Shown here: one piece after another, positions 34,065 to 44,400 of the stretch
Numbering within the stretch: position 1 is the first letter of the stretch
Layout: each line of letters begins with the position of its first letter
Assembly: GCA_037349105.1 (NCBI GenBank)
Contig: JAYJMM010000120.1
Location: 1,757,001 to 1,821,000 of the forward strand
DNA: 64,000 nucleotides
Direction: 5' to 3'
DNA from: Limnomonas spitsbergensis
Lineage: Eukaryota; Chlorophyta; Chlorophyceae; Chlamydomonadales
The notes under the pieces: generated by a model
Databases searched by the model: none
Told to the model about the DNA's origin: nothing
The model's input: the letters and a program-made list of their open reading frames with translations, nothing else
Translations under genes and position numbers: made by a program

Positions 34065-36119
34065 ATGGGCCAAACCAGCAGGTGACAAAAGAGGGGGCAG
34101 CAGCAGTGACAGCGGTGGGAGACAGGAATAGTAGCGGCAGTAAGAGTGGCAGCCATGGGTATCTTCATGCATGTGTTTCAGGCTGTTGGCGAACCGCAGC
34201 CTCCCCTGATACTGACATCTGCCTACTGAGAGGCACTGTCAATTCTGCTTTGTTCCCGGTCTCGTTTTTTCTGTTTCAACTGCTCGCACTGCCTGTTTTT
34301 TTCAAACAAGGCCCCTGAATGCTTGCACTGTAGTGTGTCACAAGAAGTGAGCAGCAATGCAGCATGTTTGTGGCCGAGGCTTGCCCGTCCTCCATTCCAG
34401 TCCTTGGAGGCAGCAGAAGTACTCTTGGTTTGTGGCTGGTGCAGATACCACACGCTTCAGCCGTAAGAATGCACCATACCGTCGGTATGATACCGGTATC
34501 TAGCGGACCTTCAGTCATGAAATATGCCGCATCCTCTCTGGTTGCCGCGTGGACCGAGCGAATGGCTGTTTGATTTGCATCGGCAGCAGCACCACACTGG
34601 CCAGAGAACCTGACAGCAATGCTCCCGTACAGGTACATACTAATACCCCGGTACCGTATACCGGTATTGAAGCAGTGCTGAGGCTTCCTTTTTCAAGGCT
34701 GGGTGCGGTTAAGCTGGCCGAAGTGCATGCCTCTCACGTTATAGCTGGCACTCCATCTGCTTCCTTAAATTTGTTTCTGAGATTGAGATAAGATCTCTGA
34801 TTGTGTCGTGCCCGTGGGGGATTCTTAGATCCTCCCATCTCTGGATCTTGCCATTTCTAGATCTTGCCGTTGATCACTTGATCCCCTCTCATCGACCCTG
34901 TCACGACCACCGGTCACGACACCTCGCCAGGAACAGGGCCATCGGCATATATAAAAAGAATTGAATTGCTGCGACCTGACAATCAAACGGACTAAGGCAA
35001 AGGGCCTATCAGCACCGCCCGGTATTTGATACGAATCGTGATCGATCGACTGCCGATTCTTTGTTTGCTGCACATTCGGCAGTCCCGGACACACTGCCAA
35101 TTTGTTCACATCTATCTCATCCCCTGCGCCCGCACACATCAGAATCTCAGTGGACGCAGTTGCCACCGACGAATATCTCACCGCATTCATCAGTTCAAGG
35201 CAGCTGTTGGCAACCTGCATGGCATCTCGCAACCAGAGATAAATCAGCCAGGGACCACCACTTCTCTGCATGAGAGCTAGCTCGAGATCCGGCTGCTGGT
35301 GCAGCATCTCCGTACCTATCTGATAGCCATTCTTTCTAGCCAGCCAAGGGGCCAATCAAGGAGCATCTGCTGCAGATTTTGTTTGTGCAGGACTTCGTGG
35401 CTCAAGTCACACCAAAGGACCCAGAGCCACCACCCAGAGCAGAAAGCCACAAATAACAGAGGATAAAGCAATCATCCTCTTTGGGAAGGCATACCTCCTC
35501 AGTGTCCTTGTCTACTTGGGGCTTCCTGCCTCGACTGTGTGCAACGGCCTGTGCCTAGCTTCGCTTCTCCCATTCCCTTGAGAGTGGGAGGTCAAGCCGT
35601 TGCCACTTCGTCACCGCGGCCACCCCATAGCTCTGTACCATCTGAAGGGCCAGGCAGTACGAACAGGAAGACGAATAACGCTCGCCTCTGTGGTACTTGA
35701 TACCTCATCAACGCATCCAACCGAGGGCCTTGTCCAGGCACACACCAGCAAGGCCACTAGCGAAGCCACCAGCAAGTCCACCAGCAAGGCCACCTCGCCA
35801 CCGCCTCAATTATGCAAGTCAAGGAGTCGGGCCTGGCCTGTTGCGTGCTACTCCTTCTGTCGCTCGACTACTTCCAGGTCCCCGCGGCCTATTTGAAAGC
35901 AACATGCTTTGCCGGTGGGTGGCTGCTGTGAGCTTGAGAATACATGCACCCTGAGATCAAGAGCCCAATGGCTGGTGCATGCATTGCGCATGGGTGCATG
36001 CAGCATGAGGTTGGGTGAGGTGGAGCAATGTATGGGGTTCAGCATATTGCTCGCGGTGCATGCATGCCTGCATGGCGCTTGGCACGTAGTGCATGGTGTC
36101 TAGCATTTGCGAATGACGC

Positions 36120-36425
36120 TGGCACATGGCACATGGTAGCATGGCACATGGTGCATGGTAGCATGGCACATGGCACTGGTGCATGGTAGCATGGCCTTGG
36201 TAGCATGGTTCATGGTAGCATGGCGCTTGGTAGCATGGTTCAAGGTAGCATGGCGCTTGGTAGCATGGTTCAAGGTAGCATGGCCTTGGTAGCATGGTTC
36301 ATGGTAGCATGGCGCTTAGTAGCATGGTTCATGGTAGCATGGCGCTTGGTAGCATGGTTCATGGTAGCATGGCGCTTGGTAGCATGGTTCATGGTAGTAT
36401 GGCGCTTGGTAGCATGGTTCATGGG
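36120..36425. repeat. about 30-bp minisatellite
   Basis: Repeats of TGGTAGCATGGCGCT and TGGTAGCATGGTTCA. Frames on both strands are repeat artefacts. Confidence 0.9.
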
Positions 36426-36960
36426 ACGTAGCACAAGGCGCGTAGCAAAGCACAAGGGACATAGCGTGCATGGCCTATCTGCAGGGCATGTCTGCCTCAT
36501 GCATGAAGTCCTCCCCTCGGCACCTCCCACAGATCTGCATGACATACTGTCAATCTGGCGGCATTGAGCCTGCACCGGTCTCAGGTATCTGCCAGAGTTA
36601 ATGGCAAAAACATAATATATGGAAGTCGTAATCTTACTGAAGATATCGACCCAGGCAAAGCAACTTTTGACTGGCTCGTGGCTCTGTCTGGAGTTCTGTC
36701 CTCTGCCTGTTACTTCTTTGCCGTATTTCTGCCTGTTACTTCTCTGCCTGTTACTTACCTCCAAGGCTGTCACAGAACGTTTATCTCCAAACGGATAAAC
36801 GTTTGTACCCTGCCTGTGACCCGCCTCCAAATAGAAATGTCCACGCTTATCTCCTTGCTACTGCCTATAGCGTCTGTGCCGTCTTTCATTTTCCCATGCT
36901 CTTCGTGTTTGCAACGCCAAGGCCCTCTGAGCCAGACACTTGGGGGACACCTAGGAGACA

Positions 36961-38374
36961 ATGCTGGAATTTCACCTTTATTTATTCCTGACACGAATGC
37001 ATGATGCCCCCCTGACATACCGGACAGGCACTGTCCTGCTGGCCATCAAGCTGCTGAGGTTCAAGGTATGTGTGCCCCAGGGGTTGCAGGTTAGGGGTCA
37101 TGATAGGTTCAAGGTGTGGGGGCCCATGGGAAAAGGATTCACACATTCATGATGTGTGGGCTTCCGGGTTTAAGGTTAAGTATTTAGGGTAGATTCAAGG
37201 CCTGCATCTGGGTCATCTGCTTACATCTTATTTAGCCTACTCCTATTTCGTTCTCCTTCCTAAATCCTTTGGTCTTATATGCCTTTCGAAGGTGTACCAT
37301 CCAGCTTACCCTAAACCCTCAACCTTGAACACTTCAATATCATGCAGAGGTGGAACGATGAGCTTCGATGCGTTCCTAGGTTCCTCGTGTGCTTTGCGTG
37401 CATGGTTCTGGAGCTGGCAGTGGAGAACTGCATGGTGTGGTAAGTGCCACGTCGTGGTGAAGAGGGTGTTGGTATGCGTCAGTGTCTGTGCCCGTCTGTG
37501 CGTTTGTGTGCCTTTGCTTACCTGTGTGTGTGTGTGTCTGCATGTGTGTGCGTGTCAGGGGGGGGCACAGCAGATCTATGGAAATAGCAGATCTATGGAT
37601 AGATTAGATCCATGGATGAAGCAGATCCATGGATGAAGCAGATCCATGGATGAAGTAGATCCATGGATGAAGCAGATCCATGGATGAAGCAGATCCATGG
37701 ATGAAGCAGATCCATGGATAATCAGATCCATGAGGCAGATACCCGTACACCACTTTCGCGTATTTACCTCACTCGCCAACCTAGGCTACTGCTGTCGCTT
37801 CTGATAAGCTGGCCCGATGCAAGCTGTGTTTTGACGAATGGGAGGCAAGTATAATCCATGCCCCTCGGTCTTCATGCTTTGCTTTATTTGTTGCATAAAT
37901 GCATCCGAGTCGAAGCGTTAGCCCTAAGATCATGAACCCTCGATCCTGGACGTGCCCTTCAGGTTGGAATTTTTCGCTCCTCACCCTAAACCCTAAACCC
38001 TAAGATCGTGAACCCTCAACCCTCAAGATGACCTTCAGGTTGGAACCTTTCGCTCCTCACCCTAAACCCTTTACATGGTCTCTAGGCTAGGTCCGTAAAC
38101 GCTCAGCTGAAAACCCCTAAAATATCACTTGCAAGCTTTGCCTTCACCTCGAAACCTTAACATGTCCTCCAGGCTGGTTTCGGCATCGGATCTGCGCAAG
38201 TACGACCATGTCCCGGGCCTTCAGGTGAACAGATCAGCAACAATCCTCAAGCACGACCCTCCAAAGTCCTAACCACTCTGGTAGGAATGTATTAATGTCC
38301 TGGAAATGTGAAAGATACATACAGACTGGTCACTTAGTGCTGCTGCTGCTGCCGCTACCGCTGCCGCCGCCGCC

Positions 38375-38470
<96 letters not shown>

Positions 38471-41400
38471 AATCTCCTGGTCTCCACATGACGGTAACGG
38501 CGCGGATGTGGCTTCGGCCCAGGCTGCGCCGTTTCCTTAACTTTCACGCCTCCCACAGGGCGTAGCTTTCTTTCTTTCTTTTGCTGCGCTTCTCTTCCAC
38601 ACCTGCATCTATGCCTCCTTTGCTTGCAGACAATGTTTTGGTCGGTGCTTTCCCCATGGTCCTCTCTGCCTGGACCTGTTGAAAAATGCTGTGGGCAGTT
38701 GCATAACTTCGTAACAACATTAATGTGTAGGACAATGTCCAGCTGGGCATCCGCATCCTGTCCCCACACGTCCCCCTGCTGGGGCAGTTTGCTGCAGCAC
38801 GCTGGGTCAACGTGCTCCACTTCCTGTTGGCGCTGCTAGCCCTCCCCTTTTCAGTGCTGTGGGATCAGGTGGGAGTTGGCAGGAGCGAAATGACGGCTGT
38901 TGAGGCTAGATCCTGAGCCATGAATTTCAGGCCTGGTCATCGGCATTTGTTTGCTTGTGCTGTTAGACGAGGCAGGAGCAAGCGAGATAATGGATTTTTA
39001 CTTACGGCCTTAAATCCTGGATTAATATTCTGGACCGGGCTTGGGAAGGGGATTGTTTTGATGGTGTTTTGTGACCATGTGGGCCCTCTGATGTGGGCCC
39101 AGGCGGGAGCTATAGCAGGTTAGGCTGCTCAAATTAAGTTGATGTTGACTTCTGTTTGGTGTTCCCTGTCAGACGGTAGACACTTGTAATTGACTTGATG
39201 TTGAAGGTGGGGATTTCCATCAATGCCATGAGAAATGTGTCGCATGCATCTTTGTGCAAGCATCACGCTGGGATTTAATGGATCAAGGTTGTGCTGCCTC
39301 TGTTTCATGGATCTGCTTCATGGATCTAATGGATCAAGGATGTGCTGCCTCTGTTTCATGGATCTGCTTCATAGATCTAATGGATCAAGGATGTGCTGCC
39401 TCTGCTCCATGGATCTGCTTCATAGATCTAATGGATCAAGGATGTGCTGCCTCTGCTCCACGGATCTGCTTCATATATCTAATGGATCAAGGATGTACTG
39501 CCTCTGCTTCATGGATCTGCTTCATAGATGTAATGGATCAAGGATGTGCTGCCTCTGCTCAATGGATCTGCTTCATAGATCTAATGGATCAAAGATGTGT
39601 GACCTCTGCTCCATGACAACAGCTTGCACGTACATCCATTCCTCTGCTGCCCGTGCTCTTCACACAACCCTCATACGCCCTCTGTCGGGCGTAGATCTAT
39701 TGGGCGTAGATCTATTTTCATGCAGCCACCCCTTGCTGCTCACACATGCCCGCCGCATATGTGGCCATGCGGGATTCAAGCTTCCCCCCCTCATCCATAG
39801 CTGCCGCCCCGCCCCAGACCACTCACCCACGCCAGACCACTCAACCGCACCCATTGCTGCCTCACTGACCCCTCAGGTGCCCTTCTCTGGTTTCGGCCTC
39901 ATGTCCCGCGTAGTAGCGACCATCGCCGCCAGCCGTGTGCTGCGAGTGATTTGCTTCATGTCCACTGTGCTGCCCAACCCTAGACCGGGCTGCTACGCAA
40001 GGTAGTAACAGATGAACATAAACGAATCATAACGCTAAACCCAACCCTGGACCGGGCTGCTACGCAAGGTAGTAACAGATGAACATAAACGAATCATAAC
40101 GCTAAAGCCAACCCTGGACCGGGCTGCTACGCAAGGTAGTAACAGATGAATATAAAAGAATCATAACGCTAAACCCAACCCTGGACCGGACTGCTACGCA
40201 AGGTGGTAACAGATAAACATAAACGAATCATAACCCTAAACCCAACCCTGGACCGGGCTGCTACACAAGGTGGTAACAAATAAATATAGACGAATCATAA
40301 CCCTAAACCCAACCCTGGACCGGACTGCTACGCAAGGTGGTAACAGATAAACATAAACGAATCATAACCCTAAACCCAACCCTGGACCGGGCTGCTACGC
40401 AAGGTAGTAACAGATGAACATAAACGAATCATAACCCTAAACCCAACCCTGGACCGGGCTGCTAGGCAAGGTGGTAACAAATAAATATAGACGAATCATA
40501 ACCCTAAACCCAACCCTTGACCGGGCTGCTACGCAAGGTAGTAACAGATGATGATAAACGAATCATAACCCTAAACCCAACCCTGGACCGGGCTGCTACG
40601 CAAGGTGGTAACAAATAAATATAGACGAATCATAACCCTAAACCCAACCCTGGACCGGACTGCTACGCAAGGTGGTAACAGATAAACATAAACGAATCAT
40701 AACCCTAAACCCAACCCTGGACCAGGCTGCTACGCAAGGTGGTAACAAATAAATATAGACGAATCATAACCCTAAACCCAACCCTGGACCGGGCTGCTAC
40801 GCAAGGTGGTAGCATACAAACATGAACGAAACCGAAACCCTTAACCCTTTAACCTTAACCCTAGGCAGGGCTTCCACGCAAGGTACAGTATGTTAAAAGT
40901 GGGATTGCACAATAACAATGGTTACGATGGGTGCGCGGCTGGCCAAGGTAACAAAGTACATATAAACCCGTTGCCGAACGCCGGAAGCAAGGTGTTCAAT
41001 AAGAAGGCTCCATTCCTGTCCCTGACGCTGTGCGCATATGAGCGGTTTGAGCTATGGGCTGTCCACAAATACAAATACCCAATTCCGGTTTGAAGAAGCT
41101 AGCTAGAAGATAAACGTCCCTATCTGTATTCTGTAACTAAGACAGCTAAAAATGTATGTCCCTCACCCCCAGATGCCAGGCACACATGCCTTTCCTCTAG
41201 GACCACAAGTAATTGTGCCCCGTACCTCACGGCTCAGGGTTCAGAGTTTGGGGTGAATCCCCTCCGAAACCAAAAGCAATTGTTTCCCTTTCCCATGGCT
41301 TCCCCCCAGGCGCTTCCCCCCGGTGCCCGAGTCTGCATGGGGTGTCGTCATGGCTGGATACACGACAATAAGAGGTGAGGCTGGGGTAGGGAGGAGGGCT

Positions 41401-44400
41401 GGGTACAGGGATGGCGGGTATGTTGGATACACGACAATAAGAGGTGAGGCTGGGGTAGGGAGGAGGGCTGGGTACAGGGATGGCGGGTATGTTGGATACA
41501 CGACAATAAGAGGTGAGGCTGTGGTAGGGAGGAGGGCTGGGTACAGGGATGGCGGGTATGTTGGATACACGACAATAAGAGGTGAGGCTGTGGTAGGGAG
41601 GAGGGCTGGGTACAGGGATGGCGGGTATGTTGGATACACGACAATAAGAGGTGAGGCTGGGGTAGGGAGGAGGGCTGGGTACAGGGATGGCGGGTATGTT
41701 GGATACACGACAATAAGAGGTGAGGCTGGGGTAGGGAGGAGGGCTGGGTACAGGGATGGCGGGTATGTTGGATACACGACAATAAGAGGTGAGGCTGGGG
41801 TAGGGAGGAGGGCTGGGTACAGGGATGGCAGGTATGTTGGATACACGACAATAAGAGGTGAGGCTGGGGTAGGGAGGAGGGCTGGGTACAGGGATGGCGG
41901 GTATGTTGGATACACGACAATAAGAGGTGAGGCTGTGGAAGGGAGGAGGGCTGGGTACAGGGATGGCGGGTATGTTGGATACACGACAATAAGAAGTGAG
42001 GCTGGGGTAGGGAGGAGGGCTGGGTACAGGGATGGCGGGTATGTTGGATACACGACAATAAGAGGTGAGGCTGGGGTAGGGAGGAGGGCTGGGTACAGGG
42101 ATGGCGGGTATGTTGGATACACAACAATAAGAGGTGAGGCTGGGGTAGGGAGGAGGGCTGGGTACAGGGATGGCGGGTATGTTGGATACACGACAATAAG
42201 AGGTGAGGCTGGGGTAGGGAGGAGGGCTGGGTACAGGGATGGCGGGTATGTTGGATACACGACAATAAGAGGTGAGGCTGGGGTAGGGAGGAGGGCTGGG
42301 TACAGGGATGGCGGGTATGTTGGATACACGACAATAAGAGGTGAGGCTGGGGTAGGGAGGAGGGCTGGGTACAGGGATGGCGGGATATTCAATACCAAGG
42401 AGTGAGGCGGGGGGGGACAGGAAGGTACTGAAGCTTCCTCTTTGGCCATTTCCATTTGAATTTTGGATTTGAATTTTGCCTGGATACGCAATAACAAGAC
42501 TTTAGGTGGGGGGGGCAGGAAGGTACTGAAGCTTCCCCCTTGGCCATTTCCATCTGAATCTTGAATTTTGGCTGGATACGCAGTAACAAGAGATGAGGCG
42601 GGGGGGGACAGGAAGGTACTGAAGCTTCCCCCTTGGCCATTTCCCATTTGAAAAATTGACCCCCCATGAACTTTCCCCCAGGGCGTAATTTTGGTATGGG
42701 TGCCCCCGTCCCTAAGCCCTCCACACGCTTGCCACGCTAAGCTGAAGTGAGCAAGTGAATGTTTATAACTTAAGATGATGGTGTGTGTGTGTGTGGGGGG
42801 GGGGTATTCAGGATGTCCACTTGTCCTGGAGGCGGGTCCCTAAACTATCCACACGCTTGCCACGCCGTAGCAGGAGTGAGCAAGAGGATGTATAGATGAT
42901 GGTGTGTGTGTGTGGGGGGGGGGGTATTCAGGATGTCCACCTGTCCTTGAGGTGGGTCCCTGAACCCAGCAAAATAAAAATGTGCATATCACCCGATCGC
43001 CGAGGAAGGAAGCAGATGATGGTGGGTTGGCTTATTGGTGCGTCAGTGGCTCTCCATCAGTTTTTTTGTTAGTGAGTGGTATACCACTATCAGCTACAGT
43101 TCAGCTACACTGTGGCACCCGGCCACAAGCCGCTGGTTTGGTCAGCCCTGCTGCTTGGGCCACAGGCCGGAGGCCGGTCCAGGTTTGGTGGGAATCGGCC
43201 CAGGGGTTGCCGCGGGGAGGCCCAGCAAAGGTGGTCCCTTACCTACTAAATAAAAATAAACACTGTTCTCCATATTTGTACTGGACCACCAAAATGTGTT
43301 CACTCAAAACCCTGGTCGCTGAATCTTCATTCTGTCGTTTTCAACCTCGTGGTTTACCTCCAAAACCCATTTCCAGGTGCAGATTGCACGCCCCAATTCG
43401 AGCTCCAAAGTTGAGCACCTCGCCTCATCCCCACATGTAAATTTGGCATGCCCACTTTTGGACTCCAAAATGTGAGCGCCTTGCTCCTGCACAGGATTTG
43501 GCGGCTGCAACGATCTCATATTTTCAGGACACGGCGCGTTCTGGGCGCTGGCACCATTAGCTCACATGACCTATTACAGGTGATATGGCACCATTAGCTC
43601 ACATGACCTATTACAGGTGATATGGCACCATTAGCTCACATGACCTATTACAGGTGATATGGCACCATTAGCTCACATGACCTATTACAGGTGATATGGC
43701 ATCACAGGTGGGAAAGTTCTAAATTACGAGCAGGGATTATATTCTCTGATTGCAATTCATAATATAGGGTGAAAAACATGCCCCTCCTTAAAATGGGGTG
43801 GGCTGGCAGACCATTGTGCCTCTAGGACCAGCGTGGATGCCTGGCGCCTGATGTCTGGCGCAGCCATCTTGTAGCACCTATGCCCATGCGAGAGAGTCCT
43901 ATTGCAGATGCTGCTTAACCCTACCGCCCACTTTATTCTGAAGCACTAGGCTTGATGCGTATAGAACCAGGGGCAAAACCCTGTCTATATCGGTGCAAAC
44001 TAAAGGGAGATTGAATGTGTAGGCCGCTGCCGGGCCAAGGGATGCTGGCAAGCGCTGCATCTACTGCGCTGCTCTGGGTGGCTTTGCTGCAGGTGAGGGT
44101 TTAAGGGTTTTGGGGTCTAGGGTTAACTGACCCAGGGTTTAGGGGCTACTGACCCGGGAGGCTACTGAAGGGTGATGTACTGATGGTAGGGAAGGGGGGG
44201 GGCTTCTGCTGACTCAGCAGGCAAAGGGTGATGGTAGGGAGAAGTGTTTCTTGTAGTGGTGACTGGTTACGAGTCGTAACCAAAGTGGTGAAGAAACAAT
44301 TAAAATGGCGAATTTTTTGAGGATGTTATATTGCCATGCTGGCCTCCATAGATGAAGTATTACCTGATGTAAAGCCTAGGGTTGTGGCTCTGAAACCACC

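Larger units (their letters stand above)
33351..36960. other. span without a confident gene
   Basis: Holds a GACA microsatellite (34034-34064) and a minus-strand open frame at 34825-35355. That frame includes GGPWLIYLWLRDAMQVANSC before a donor-like GTGAGATA and may be an exon of an unrecognised gene. Bases 35600-35900 encode short STSKA-like repeats on the plus strand. A 30-bp minisatellite occupies 36120-36425. Nothing else is supported. Confidence 0.35.

Noticed and set aside
41241..42647. Open frames of 468, 360 and 328 codons with 23-residue repeats
   Set aside because: The 69-bp unit is derived from an exon 3' end plus intron, and the frames are open on opposite strands. Best explained as a minisatellite.
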